Part shown: in pieces, positions 1 through 7,949 of the stretch
Layout of the letters: the number at the start of each line of letters is the position of its first letter
How positions within the stretch are numbered: position 1 is the first letter of the stretch
Origin: Brevibacterium sp. S22
GTDB lineage: Bacteria > Actinomycetota > Actinomycetes > Actinomycetales > Brevibacteriaceae
Length of the DNA stretch: 63,891 bases
Direction of reading: 5' to 3'
Assembly (NCBI RefSeq): GCF_004745485.1
Contig: NZ_RHFG01000023.1
Location: forward strand, 1 to 63,891
Program-made: the position numbers and the translations under genes
The notes under the pieces: generated by a model
Database searches by the model: none
What the model saw: the letters and a program-made list of their open reading frames with translations, nothing else
What the model was told of the DNA's origin: nothing

Positions 1-30
1 GATGCCTGCCTGGTGGAGCCACTCCGGTGG

Positions 31-125
31 CGGAGGTTTTGTTCTGAGTCAACGACCCGGCCGTGCCGGAGGTTTTCAAATGAGGCAACGATGATGGTTA
101 CGCGGAGGTTTTCTATGAGTCAACG
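31..125 (+). repeat. Three tandem imperfect repeats, 36-bp period, each with a ribosome-binding-like core
   Basis: Three copies of a 23-24 bp unit begin at 31, 67 and 103. Each reads CGGAGGTTTT, then 2-4 variable bases, then TGAGTCAACG or TGAGGCAACG. The period is exactly 36 bp. Each unit places GGAGG 6-7 bases before CTG or ATG, so it looks like a reiterated ribosome-binding site and start codon. Copy 2 would start a four-codon peptide (ATG AGG CAA CGA TGA). The array lies directly upstream of the small gene at 188. Its function is unknown; it may continue before the window start. Confidence 0.6.
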
Positions 126-187
126 CGCCCCCTTGAGACTCAGATCACGGCATCGTATGGTGAGAACACCTGTAGGAGGTGGTCACA

Positions 188-367
188 ATGACCGGAGTCA
201 ATGAAGATTTCTACCAGCCCCAGACCCACCCCGGCGACATCATCGAAGTCGAGGACGAAGAGACCGGTGAGATGGTCAAGCACGTGATCTATCTCGACGA
301 GTTCGGCAACGGCACGAAGACGCGGCCGCTGACCGAGGAAGAGCTGAAGGACCGCGGCGAGGCCTGA
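188..367 (+). CDS. Small acidic protein of unknown function (59 aa)
   Basis: I do not recognise the family. The ATG at 188 is preferred over an in-frame GTG at 179 because AGGAGGTGG sits just upstream of it. The 59-residue product is strongly acidic, with Glu/Asp-rich stretches around residues 18-32 and 50-57, and has no signal peptide or membrane segment. It looks like a compact cytoplasmic protein. The upstream 36-bp-period repeat suggests unusual translational or regulatory control. The following minus-strand gene ends at 394, so the two converge with almost no gap. Confidence 0.6.
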   Translation: MTGVNEDFYQPQTHPGDIIEVEDEETGEMVKHVIYLDEFGNGTKTRPLTEEELKDRGEA

Positions 368-393
368 GTCGCCCCTCGCCGAGGCGGACACGA

Positions 394-1098
394 TCACCAG
401 CGGGCGCGCACGGTCTCCGTGGGTCCGTCGACTTCGGTGAAGCCTGCGTCGACGACGCTGATCTGCTGCTCGTTCGCCGCCCAGGCTTCCTTCGTCGCGG
501 TCTGCACGCGCAGACTGAATCCCGACTCACGCCAACGATCCCGCACATCGTCTGGCATCTGCTCGAACGCCAGCTGCGCGGCGTGACCGCTCTGGGCGGC
601 GGCCTTCCCGGTCGTCAACGTGAGCGCGGGTGAGAGTTCGATCGTCACGACCGCCTCGGCGGCGGGGACGGAGCTCTCCCCTCCACCGGGGAATTCGGTG
701 CCGCCGACCTGGAGTTTCTTCAGCTCGGGCGGCAGCGGCTCCACGGGTCCGGGCGCGAAGACGAACGCCTCGGCGGCGGCGAAATCATCCGTCCCGCCAT
801 GAGTCACCCCCACGCACCCCAGGGCCTGTGCGTCCTCGAGCTTCTTCCCGTCACCTCGGCGCACGACCTTGCGAATGGCACCATCACGCCAGTATTCGAC
901 TGCGTCGTGCCACTCACCTCCTTCGTGGGCGCGCGGGTCGTCAAGGAAGGTGACGACGGCTCGGGCGGTGGCCTCGAGGACGTCGATATGGCGGGCGATG
1001 GCGGTCTTCGACCGGCGCACGACGATCGGCAGTGACCATGGGACTTCGTGGTCGGTCTCGTGTCGGCGCATGTGTTCGGTGCGCATGGGTTCGGTCAA
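394..1098 (-). CDS. Peptidyl-tRNA hydrolase 2 (PTH2)-like protein
   Basis: The C-terminal part, about residues 148-234, looks like the bacterial PTH2 fold: a hydrophobic strand, then TGKAAAQSGHAAQLA (163-177), and near the end a VVDAGFTEVDGPTETV stretch (215-230). PTH2 enzymes cleave peptidyl-tRNA. The N-terminal 145 residues are an actinobacterial extension of unknown role. The TTG at 1098 has AGGAGCG about 7 bases upstream; an ATG at 1086 is the alternative start. Hydrolase activity is inferred from family resemblance, and a regulatory or other tRNA-related role cannot be excluded. Confidence 0.72.
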   Translation of the reverse strand: MTEPMRTEHMRRHETDHEVPWSLPIVVRRSKTAIARHIDVLEATARAVVTFLDDPRAHEGGEWHDAVEYWRDGAIRKVVRRGDGKKLEDAQALGCVGVTHGGTDDFAAAEAFVFAPGPVEPLPPELKKLQVGGTEFPGGGESSVPAAEAVVTIELSPALTLTTGKAAAQSGHAAQLAFEQMPDDVRDRWRESGFSLRVQTATKEAWAANEQQISVVDAGFTEVDGPTETVRARW

Positions 1099-1260
1099 AG
1101 TACTCGCTCCTGGACGACGGTCGGAAGTCGGATGCTCCCCCCATCACAACGCCCCACAGCCGGCCGTATTCCCGTGGTCGCACCCGACTCGCCGAGGTGG
1201 CCCGCAATCGTCGAGGCAAGCCGCTGCCAGCGAGGCGATTGCTTGTCGGCCGGTCGGTCA

Positions 1261-1761
1261 TCAGCGCCCGGTGCGTCCGTCGATGAGCTCGCGGAGGATG
1301 TCAGCATGTCCAGCATGGCGGCCGGTCTCCTCGATCATGTGGGTCAGCGCCCACCTCGCGCTGGGGCCGGTGCGGTCGCCTCGCGCACGAAGGACAGGCT
1401 TCGAGAGGTCCGTGCACCCGTCCAACACGGCATTCGCCCGACTCACAGTCTCGCGATATCGGGCGACGACGTCCTCGACGAGGTCGGTCTCTGAGCACCG
1501 GAACGTCGACTTCCAATCGGTGATCTTCTCACCCAAGAAGACGGTCTCTTCGACTCGCGTGAGGTGGTTGAGCAGGCCGAGCAGATTCGTTCCGGAAGGC
1601 ACTTGAGCCGTACGCACGGCAGGTTCGGGAGCGGTTTCGACCTTGGCAGCGATCGACTCGCGCAGATAGTCGAGAAACCCGCGGAGCACGTCGATCTCTG
1701 TGTTGTCGGTCTTCGGAGGCGGAGTGTCACGGCGACGTCGCCGAGTCGTGGTTCCAGGCAT
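1261..1761 (-). CDS. DinB/DUF664 family protein (mycothiol-dependent-enzyme fold)
   Basis: The product is 166 residues. Features of the DinB-like four-helix fold of the DUF664 group are visible: an N-terminal helix starting around TEIDVLRGFLDYLRESI, a central SGTNLLGLLNHLTRVEE segment with a His that can bind metal, and a C-terminal ALTHMIEETGRHAGHADILRE segment with further His residues. In actinobacteria this fold includes mycothiol S-transferases, so a thiol-transfer or detoxification role is plausible but unproven. The ATG at 1761 has AGAGGA just upstream, which argues against a longer in-frame start at 1851. Confidence 0.8.
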   Translation of the reverse strand: MPGTTTRRRRRDTPPPKTDNTEIDVLRGFLDYLRESIAAKVETAPEPAVRTAQVPSGTNLLGLLNHLTRVEETVFLGEKITDWKSTFRCSETDLVEDVVARYRETVSRANAVLDGCTDLSKPVLRARGDRTGPSARWALTHMIEETGRHAGHADILRELIDGRTGR

Positions 1762-1877
1762 ATCATCCTCTTTCTCGTATGGTGCGGTGTCGCGGCCAGG
1801 GTTGCCGGGCGGAGGCAGGGCATCGCCTGATCGTGGGTTCCACGCTCCCACGGGCCATTGCAGAACCGTGAGATCTT

Positions 1878-1891
1878 TTGCAGAATTGCAA
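1878..1891. promoter_or_regulatory. Candidate operator TTGCA-N4-TGCAA for the XRE-cupin regulator
   Basis: An inverted repeat TTGCA-GAAT-TGCAA lies 35 bases before the start of the XRE-cupin gene. A further half-site TTGCAGAAC lies at 1858-1866. The same TTGCA-N4-TGCAA pattern occurs at 3601-3614 upstream of the divergent-facing hydrolase gene that follows this regulator. Binding by this regulator is inferred from the shared site and proximity. Confidence 0.55.
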
Positions 1892-1925
1892 GTGATAACG
1901 CAGTTGTCGATGTGAGGAGCCGGTG

Positions 1926-2495
1926 ATGGATGACAACGAAGTACTTGACACCCTTGGTCCGCGATTGCGCGGCTTCCGGCAGGCGTTCGGACTCAATCTT
2001 GCCCAACTGGCCGAGCGGAGCGGGCTGACCGCGAGCACCATCTCTCGACTCGAAAGGGGCCTGGTGCGTCCCGGCCTCGAGCAGCTGCTGCCCCTTGCCC
2101 GGGTCTACGGTCTGCCCTTGGATGAGCTGGTCGCCGCTCCCAGGGTGGGCGATCCGCGCGTCCACCTCAAACCCGTACGCAGACACGGTCTCACCTTCAT
2201 CCCCCTCGGCGTCCCCACAGGCGGCCTGCAGGGCTACAAGGTCGTCTTCCCGCCGGGACCGCAGCCCGATCCTCCGAAGTTTCACACTCACCCCGGCCGC
2301 GAATGGTTCTATGTCCTCTCCGGCACACTCAACCTCACCCTGTCCGATCAGCGCACCGCCCTCGTCGCCGGCGAGGCCGCAGAGTTCGACACGATGACCC
2401 CGCACTGGATCGGCAACGCCGACGTCAATCGCCCCGCCGAGATCATCGCGCTCTACGGCACTCAGGGCGAGCGCGTCCACGTCACCGATGTGTGA
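1926..2495 (+). CDS. XRE-family transcriptional regulator with cupin sensor domain
   Basis: The N-terminal helix-turn-helix covers about residues 10-65 and includes LAQLAERSGLTASTISRLE. The C-terminal cupin covers about residues 95-180 and carries HTHPGREWFYVLSGTL and a late PHWIGN. This architecture is common in regulators that bind small molecules in the cupin barrel. The ATG at 1926 is preceded by AGGAG at 1915-1919; a GTG one codon earlier is possible. The gene converges on the hydrolase gene, which ends at 2482, so the two reading frames overlap by 14 bases. Shared TTGCA-N4-TGCAA sites suggest it controls itself and that hydrolase. Confidence 0.85.
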   Translation: MDDNEVLDTLGPRLRGFRQAFGLNLAQLAERSGLTASTISRLERGLVRPGLEQLLPLARVYGLPLDELVAAPRVGDPRVHLKPVRRHGLTFIPLGVPTGGLQGYKVVFPPGPQPDPPKFHTHPGREWFYVLSGTLNLTLSDQRTALVAGEAAEFDTMTPHWIGNADVNRPAEIIALYGTQGERVHVTDV

Positions 2496-3558
2496 CCGGT
2501 GAGCGGATGAAATCGATGATCTCGGCACTGACTGCTTCAGGACTCTCCTCGGCGAGCCAGTGCCCCGAGTCGGGGACCTCCTCGGCCTTCCGCAGATCAG
2601 TCACCAACGATTCGAGGGTCGGCTGCGTCCCTGCCAAGGAGCCCTCCGCCGTCAGCAGCATCGTCGGAGCGGCAACCGGGTCTGCAGCGTCGTTGTCCCG
2701 CTCGTCCTGATCAAGTGACCTGTAGAGCTCGAATCCGGCGCGAAGCACCTCGGGGCGTGAGTACGTGCGGGTGTACTCATCGATCTCGGCATCCGAGAAC
2801 GGAGCCTCGGTGCTCTCGCCGCCAAAGGCGGCTCCGTCATGGGCGACCTGTGCGTAGAACTCCTGCAGATATTCCCGGACGTCGCCCCGGTCGTCGACGA
2901 GCTTCTCGGGAATGCGCGGCCGGCTGTTGAAACTCATGTGCCAGGAGAACGTGCGATATGTCTCTGCCGGCAACACGTCGCTGCTGGGCAGCGGATAGTC
3001 CAGATGAACGTAGCTGCGCACGTCATCCGGATACCGGGAAGCATATTGGAATCCGACGCCCGCGCCGAGGTCGTGTGCGACGATATCCGCCTGCTCTCCA
3101 TCGAGTTCAACCTCGAGCAGCTCGTGGACATAGCCGGAGAGGGTCTTCTTGTCGAATGCCTCCGGCGTACCCGAACTGTCACCGAATCCAGGCAGATCGA
3201 TCGCATACACCGTGCGGTGTTCGGCGAGTTCCGGCATAATCTCCTTCCATGCGTACCAGGTCTGGGGCCATCCATGGATGAGCACAAGAGGCGGGCCGTC
3301 TCCTCCGACGACGTAATGCATGTTCACGTCGTCGACGTCGACGAATTCATGGCTGAACCGCTCGTTGAAGTCCGTATCGTTGCGGGTGGCCGCATCGTGC
3401 GTCCCGTTGACCGTGGAGACCGCCTCAAGGACTCCGCCACCTTGTGAAACGCTGTGGCCCAACGGGACACCGACCGCCGCCCCGATCACCAACCCCGCGC
3501 CGAGTGCCGCACCGACAAGTCTTCGCATCCGCCTCGGCGGCGTCTTCGTCTCAGTCAT
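2482..3558 (-). CDS. Exported or membrane-anchored alpha/beta hydrolase, epoxide-hydrolase-like
   Basis: The product is 358 residues. Basic residues 8-13 followed by a hydrophobic segment (14-34) indicate a signal peptide or N-terminal anchor. The hydrolase core has the oxyanion motif HGWP (95-98), a nucleophile region AHDLG with Asp163 in place of Ser, and a late catalytic His in DSGHW. HGxP plus an Asp nucleophile is typical of epoxide hydrolases and haloalkane dehalogenases. The substrate is unknown; an exported location is unusual for this family. A palindrome at 3601-3614, matching the one before the XRE-cupin gene, lies 43 bases upstream of the start. Confidence 0.82.
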   Translation of the reverse strand: MTETKTPPRRMRRLVGAALGAGLVIGAAVGVPLGHSVSQGGGVLEAVSTVNGTHDAATRNDTDFNERFSHEFVDVDDVNMHYVVGGDGPPLVLIHGWPQTWYAWKEIMPELAEHRTVYAIDLPGFGDSSGTPEAFDKKTLSGYVHELLEVELDGEQADIVAHDLGAGVGFQYASRYPDDVRSYVHLDYPLPSSDVLPAETYRTFSWHMSFNSRPRIPEKLVDDRGDVREYLQEFYAQVAHDGAAFGGESTEAPFSDAEIDEYTRTYSRPEVLRAGFELYRSLDQDERDNDAADPVAAPTMLLTAEGSLAGTQPTLESLVTDLRKAEEVPDSGHWLAEESPEAVSAEIIDFIRSPVTHR

Positions 3559-3600
3559 GCGATCAGTCTCGGCAACATAGGATCATTACTGCAATCAATT

Positions 3601-3614
3601 TTGCATAACTGCAA
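3601..3614. promoter_or_regulatory. Candidate operator TTGCA-N4-TGCAA upstream of the hydrolase gene
   Basis: The inverted repeat TTGCA-TAAC-TGCAA lies 43 bases upstream of the hydrolase start. It has the same half-sites and spacing as the site before the XRE-cupin regulator at 1878-1891. An additional TGCAA half-site is at 3590-3594. Joint control by the neighbouring regulator is inferred. Confidence 0.55.
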
Positions 3615-3686
3615 ACCCGCGGCCCGGATATGACGCCCGGACCTACCGTTCGGAAGTGCCGGCCCGGACACGCCCACCCGGGCTCA

Positions 3687-4706
3687 TCACCGGCGGCGCA
3701 GACGCGGATCGTTCAACGCAGGCGGAGCGGCGTTCTTCTCTGCGGGAGCGAGGTCGACTCCCGGCGGCACGATCTCGTCGACCGCGTCGAGCACTTCGGT
3801 CGACAGCACCACATCCGCAGCATCGAGCTGGGATTCGAGGTGGTCGAGCGTGCGCGGACCGATGAGCGCTGCCGTCACGGACCGGTGTGCAGTGACGAAG
3901 CCGAGAGCGAGCTGGATCAGCGTCAGCCCAGCTTCCTCGGCGAGTGCTGCCAACCGCTCGACCGCCTCGAGCTTCGCACGGTTCTCCGGCACCGTGAGAT
4001 CGAAGCGCGATTGCATGAACGCTGACCGGCTGGTCGCGATCTCCCGACCGTCTCGGACGGCACCGGACAGCCACCCTGAGGCGAGTGGACTCCACACCAA
4101 CACCCCGAGCCCGTAGTCACCTGTGACCGGCAGGACATCACCTTCGATTCCGCGCTGGAGGAGGGAGTAGTTCGGCTGCTCGGTTGAGTAGCGGCCGAGC
4201 CCCCGCTCCCGGGAGGTCCATTGCGCTTCCACGATTCGATAGGCAGGGAATGTGGAGCTGCCGAAGGCGCGGATCTTCCCGGCCCGCTGCAGATCGGTCA
4301 GGGCGGACAGCGTTTCCTCGTCGCTGGTCGCAGGGTCCCACCGATGGATCTGATAGAGGTCCACGTGGTCGGTTCTGAGCCTGCGCAGGCTTTCGTCGAG
4401 CGCCTTGACCAACCAGCGACGTGAGCTTCCACGGTGGTTGCGCTCCTCCCCCATGGGCAGACCCGCCTTCGTCGCAAGGACGACATCGTCGCGACGAGCT
4501 CCCAGCGCCTTGCCGATCATCGTTTCGGACTCTCCGCCGCTGTAGACGTCGGCGGTGTCGATGAGGTTGACACCGGCATCGAGGGCGGAGCCGACGATCG
4601 ACTCGATGTCCTTCTGCTCGGTCCGGCCGATCTGGCCGAAGTTCATGGCCCCGAGTGCGAGTGTGCTGACCTGGACTCCGGTGCGTCCGAGTGTGCGGTA
4701 TTCCAT
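3687..4706 (-). CDS. Aldo/keto reductase
   Basis: This is an NAD(P)H-dependent aldo/keto reductase of about 340 residues, a normal length for the family. Counting from the ATG at 4706, the catalytic tetrad is visible: Asp50 and Tyr55 in NLIDTADVYSGGE, Lys80 in LATKAG, and His121 in YQIHRWD. The C-terminal half has the expected GPRTLDHLESQL cofactor-binding region. An in-frame upstream start at 4739 exists, but 4706 has GGAAGGAAG nearby and begins with the typical MEYRTLGRTG. The gene is divergent from a TetR gene across an inverted repeat, so the TetR probably controls it. Confidence 0.9.
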   Translation of the reverse strand: MEYRTLGRTGVQVSTLALGAMNFGQIGRTEQKDIESIVGSALDAGVNLIDTADVYSGGESETMIGKALGARRDDVVLATKAGLPMGEERNHRGSSRRWLVKALDESLRRLRTDHVDLYQIHRWDPATSDEETLSALTDLQRAGKIRAFGSSTFPAYRIVEAQWTSRERGLGRYSTEQPNYSLLQRGIEGDVLPVTGDYGLGVLVWSPLASGWLSGAVRDGREIATSRSAFMQSRFDLTVPENRAKLEAVERLAALAEEAGLTLIQLALGFVTAHRSVTAALIGPRTLDHLESQLDAADVVLSTEVLDAVDEIVPPGVDLAPAEKNAAPPALNDPRLRRR

Positions 4707-4772
4707 GACGGAACTTCCTTCCGGCGGCCTGTCCGCCATTCAGTGTCTGCGCCTCCTCTGGCATGATGGAAG

Positions 4773-4804
4773 CGGAGCATCGCTCCGTATTCACTATACG
4801 GAGC
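4773..4804. promoter_or_regulatory. Inverted-repeat operator between aldo/keto reductase and TetR genes
   Basis: GCTCCGTA (4782-4789) and TACGGAGC (4797-4804) form a perfect 8-bp inverted repeat with a 7-bp spacer. A further CGGAGC at 4773-4778 pairs with the first GCTCCG across 3 bases, giving a row of half-sites in alternating orientation. The site lies 38 bases upstream of the TetR start, within the divergent promoter region. A TetR dimer site is inferred. Confidence 0.65.
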
Positions 4805-4841
4805 GCTGTTCCGCTTAGCAATGGTTATGAGAGGAGATTCT

Positions 4842-5417
4842 GTGACCGACCGAGATGAGCGACCCGCCCGCGCAAAGCGCGCGGACGCCAAGCGCAACGA
4901 GACGGTGCTGTTAGAAGCTGCCGCCGCTGTCTTCGTGGAATCGGGCGTCGATGCCCCGGTACGCGAGATCGCGGCAAGAGCGCAGGTCGGCATGGGCACG
5001 ATCTATCGCCATTTCCCCACTCGAGCCGACCTCATCGTGGCCGTCTATCGCCATCAGGTCGACGCCTGTGCCGAGGCGGGTCCGAGACTGCTCACCGAGC
5101 GCATCTCACCGCATGCGGCGTTGAGCCGATGGGTCGAGCTCTTCGTGGACTTCCTCGTCACCAAACACGGGCTCGCCGCCGCCCTGGGCAGCGACCAAGC
5201 CGGTTTCGCAAGTCTCCACGCCTATTTCATCGACCGCCTCGTCCCCGTCTGCGAACAGATCCTCGACGCCGCGATCGCCGCAGGTGAGATCAGGAAGGAT
5301 GTCGGTGGGTATGAGCTGCTGCGCGGCATCGGCAATCTCTGCATCTTCGCCGACGACGACGCGGACTATGATGCACACCGCCTCGCCGGCCTGCTTGTCG
5401 CCGGGCTGCGAACGTGA
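4842..5417 (+). CDS. TetR-family transcriptional regulator
   Basis: The N-terminal helix-turn-helix is clear: EIAARAQVGMGTIYRHFPTRADLI within about the first 70 residues. The C-terminal ligand-binding half resembles the SACE_7040/AcrR-like group. The GTG at 4842 is chosen because GAGGAG lies 6 bases upstream; an earlier in-frame ATG at 4821 lacks this. The gene is divergent from the aldo/keto reductase and overlaps the downstream esterase by GTGA. It probably represses both units through the inverted repeat at 4782-4804. The inducer is unknown. Confidence 0.88.
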   Translation: MTDRDERPARAKRADAKRNETVLLEAAAAVFVESGVDAPVREIAARAQVGMGTIYRHFPTRADLIVAVYRHQVDACAEAGPRLLTERISPHAALSRWVELFVDFLVTKHGLAAALGSDQAGFASLHAYFIDRLVPVCEQILDAAIAAGEIRKDVGGYELLRGIGNLCIFADDDADYDAHRLAGLLVAGLRT

Positions 5418-6484
5418 ACGACTCGGCCACATCCCACGATCTCGCCCAGGCGCTTCTCGCGACGATTCCCGATGACATCGTCGCGTCGATGTCGGTGCAG
5501 ATGAGGCACGTGCTCGCGATCCAGGCCATGCGTGCCGAATTCTGCCGGGAAACCGGCGACGAGGCCGTTCGAACCGCCTCCGCGCACTCGGATACGCCCC
5601 TCCGCTTCGTGCGGAGCCGCGCCGAATACCACGCCGAGCGCGCCATGTGGAACGAAGGCGGCCCCATCATGGCACGCACCGACGATCGACACATCCGCGC
5701 CGCCGGCGTCGACGTTCCGATCCGCATCCATCGCCCCACCGCCGAGGCAGTCCTGCCCGGAATCGTCTTCCTCCACGGCGGCGGGTTCACCGTCGGTGAC
5801 CTCGACACGCATGATCGGATCATGCGGGTCCTCGCCGAGGCGGCCGGCAGCGCCGTCATCGGCGTCGACTATTCGCTCTCCCCCGAAGCGACATTCCCGC
5901 AGGCACTCCACGAATGCGCGTCCATCATCGATCACCTCGCCAGGCACGGTGACGAGCACGGCATTGACGGCGGGCGACTGGCTCTCGCGGGTGACTCGGC
6001 CGGGGCCGGACTGACGTTGGGCGCAGCACTGCTCTTGCGCGACGAGCCGGAAGTCGTGGCGGCAGCACCGGCGGGCTTCACCTCTCTGCGCGCCCTCATC
6101 TCGATCTACGGCGGTCACGGACTCGCCGATTCAGCCAGCCGCAGGCTCTTCGGCGGCGACTGGGACGGAATGGGAGCCAACGACCTGGGCAACCTCATGG
6201 ACGACTACTTCGCCGAACCTCAGGATGCGCAGTCACCCTACGTCGCACACATGACCGCCGATCTGTCCGGCCTGCCTCCGGTGTTCGTCGCCGCGGCCGG
6301 ACTCGACCCCCTGCGCGACGACAGCCGCCGCCTGGCCGAGACACTTGAGCGGGCCGGCAATGATGTGACATTCGAGGAGCACCCACACGTCCTGCACTCA
6401 TTCCTCCACTTCGGACGTGTGCTCGACGACACGACCACCGTGCTGCACCACGCCGCCGAGTTCGCTTCCACCCAGCTGAGCTGA
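5414..6484 (+). CDS. Alpha/beta hydrolase of the hormone-sensitive lipase (HSL) family
   Basis: A 356-residue carboxylesterase-type enzyme. HGGG at 121-124 forms the oxyanion hole. GDSAG at 193-197 carries the nucleophile Ser195. A late LDPLRDD and HVLHSF provide the Asp and His. These are the signatures of the HSL (bacterial type IV) esterases, which hydrolyse short acyl esters. The GTG start overlaps the TetR stop codon (GTGA), so translation is likely coupled and the esterase is probably under control of that TetR. No signal peptide is seen. Confidence 0.88.
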   Translation: MNDSATSHDLAQALLATIPDDIVASMSVQMRHVLAIQAMRAEFCRETGDEAVRTASAHSDTPLRFVRSRAEYHAERAMWNEGGPIMARTDDRHIRAAGVDVPIRIHRPTAEAVLPGIVFLHGGGFTVGDLDTHDRIMRVLAEAAGSAVIGVDYSLSPEATFPQALHECASIIDHLARHGDEHGIDGGRLALAGDSAGAGLTLGAALLLRDEPEVVAAAPAGFTSLRALISIYGGHGLADSASRRLFGGDWDGMGANDLGNLMDDYFAEPQDAQSPYVAHMTADLSGLPPVFVAAAGLDPLRDDSRRLAETLERAGNDVTFEEHPHVLHSFLHFGRVLDDTTTVLHHAAEFASTQLS

Positions 6485-6513
6485 GGCGCCGCGTCCACTC
6501 CTGTGTCGACGCC

Positions 6514-6537
6514 GTCCGGCCCTGAAACGCACCGGAC
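6514..6537. terminator. Weak hairpin after the HSL esterase gene
   Basis: GTCCGG (6514-6519) and CCGGAC (6532-6537) can pair across a 12-base loop, 30 bases after the esterase stop. There is no T-run, so this is only a weak candidate for transcript ending. Confidence 0.25.
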
Positions 6538-6609
6538 AAGGTCCCTCCGGTCAGCCCGCATCGAGGAAAATCCGAAGAAGCACTAAAACAGAATCTGTAC
6601 GGTGTGCCG

Positions 6610-7752
6610 ATGACCAGAATGCGACGTTGGCCCTACACCTTTGCCATGGCGCTCTCCCTGCTCGTCGGAGCGGCCGCCGTGGTCTCATCCCTCTACCTCG
6701 ATCTCCCGCTGAAGGACCCCGACGGCTTCCTCGGACCTTCATACATCCGCCTGCCCCTGCTGGCTCTGGGGTTCATCGGCGGCGGGCTGATCGTCGAGGC
6801 GGTGAGACGAAGTGGGTGGCGGAACCTGCCCACCACTGTCGTCGACGTCGTCAAGAAGGAATGGAACACCCACCGTCTGCTGTGCATCGGCACCGGACTG
6901 CTGAGCTTCTACGTCTGCTACGTCGCCTATCGAAATCTCAAGAGCGTGCTGCCGGTCTATCGCGACGGCGTCCTCTTCGATCGACAGCTGTTCCGCCTCG
7001 ACAATTGGCTGAGCGGCGGAAGCACCCCGTCGCTGATCCTGCACGATCTCCTCGGCACGGGCATCGCGGCGAACTTCCTCTCCATCGCCTACCTCGCCTA
7101 TCTTCCGCTCATCCCGATTAGCCTCGGCGCATTCCTCGTCCTCAGCCGCAACCACGCCATCGGAGCCTGGTACGCGACGACGTTGTGCCTCAATTGGGTG
7201 CTCGGCACCATCAGCTACTACCTCCTGCCATCGGTCGGACCGGCATTCAGCCACCCCGAGGCCTACCGGGCGCTGCCTGACACCGGAGTCAGTCAGCTCC
7301 AGGAGTCCCTCTTCGACACTCGTCTCGACTATCTCAGCAATCCGATCGGAAGCGACTCCATCCAGGGTGTCGCCGCGTTCGCGTCCCTCCATGTCTCCGT
7401 CACCTTCGCCGCCGCGCTGTTCGTGACGCTGACGAAGCAGAAACGCGCCGTCCGGGCGTTCACCTGGATCTTCTTCGGCGTGACGGTCGTGGCCACGCTC
7501 TACTTCGGCTGGCACTACATCCTCGACGACATCGCGGGCATCGGCATCGGCTGGGCATCGGTGACGCTCGCCGCATGGGTCACCGGGCAGCATAGAGCAC
7601 GCCGAGCCCTGGTCGCCTCGGCACATGAGCAGGCGGACGCCACCATCACCGTCGCCGAACCTGAGCCTGAACCCTCCGCCGCACTCGACGTCGTCCCGGA
7701 GCCGGCACCCGAACTGTCACCCGTCGATGAGGGGCTCGGGCGTCCGGCCTAG
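6610..7752 (+). CDS. PAP2-superfamily integral membrane phosphatase or inositolphosphotransferase-like enzyme
   Basis: A polytopic membrane protein of about 380 residues with at least six hydrophobic segments. Late motifs match the PAP2 superfamily: FASLHVSVT and FGWHYILDD, which supply the two catalytic His residues. The layout resembles AUR1-type inositolphosphotransferases and actinobacterial PAP2 proteins acting on membrane lipids. The last 55 residues are Pro/Glu-rich and probably cytoplasmic. The ATG at 6610 and an in-frame GTG at 6604 are both possible, and neither has a strong ribosome-binding site. Which lipid it acts on cannot be told from sequence. Confidence 0.8.
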   Translation: MTRMRRWPYTFAMALSLLVGAAAVVSSLYLDLPLKDPDGFLGPSYIRLPLLALGFIGGGLIVEAVRRSGWRNLPTTVVDVVKKEWNTHRLLCIGTGLLSFYVCYVAYRNLKSVLPVYRDGVLFDRQLFRLDNWLSGGSTPSLILHDLLGTGIAANFLSIAYLAYLPLIPISLGAFLVLSRNHAIGAWYATTLCLNWVLGTISYYLLPSVGPAFSHPEAYRALPDTGVSQLQESLFDTRLDYLSNPIGSDSIQGVAAFASLHVSVTFAAALFVTLTKQKRAVRAFTWIFFGVTVVATLYFGWHYILDDIAGIGIGWASVTLAAWVTGQHRARRALVASAHEQADATITVAEPEPEPSAALDVVPEPAPELSPVDEGLGRPA

Positions 7753-7808
7753 GTACGCTGACGCCGCCCTGCTCACCGACGGATTCTGCTCACGACCCGA
7801 CGGGCGCT

Positions 7809-7949
7809 ATACTGAAAGTACTTGCGAACCCGTTTTCGGGTTCCCTGCGTCGTCAGGACGCCTCGTCTCTGCAGCTGGGTGAGATCACCCGCGCATGTTT
7901 CCGAAGCCGTTTTCTCTCGGCGATCGAGAGCGCCGACAGCGCTCATTCC
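7809..7949 (+). promoter_or_regulatory. Promoter and structured leader of the DEAD-box helicase gene
   Basis: A TATACT -10-like box lies at 7809-7814. The 130-base leader that follows can fold into a perfect GAACCCG-TTTT-CGGGTTC hairpin near 7826-7843 and a GGGTGAGATCACCC hairpin near 7874. Long structured leaders are typical of RNA helicase genes and can give cold or autogenous control. Function here is inferred. Confidence 0.45.
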
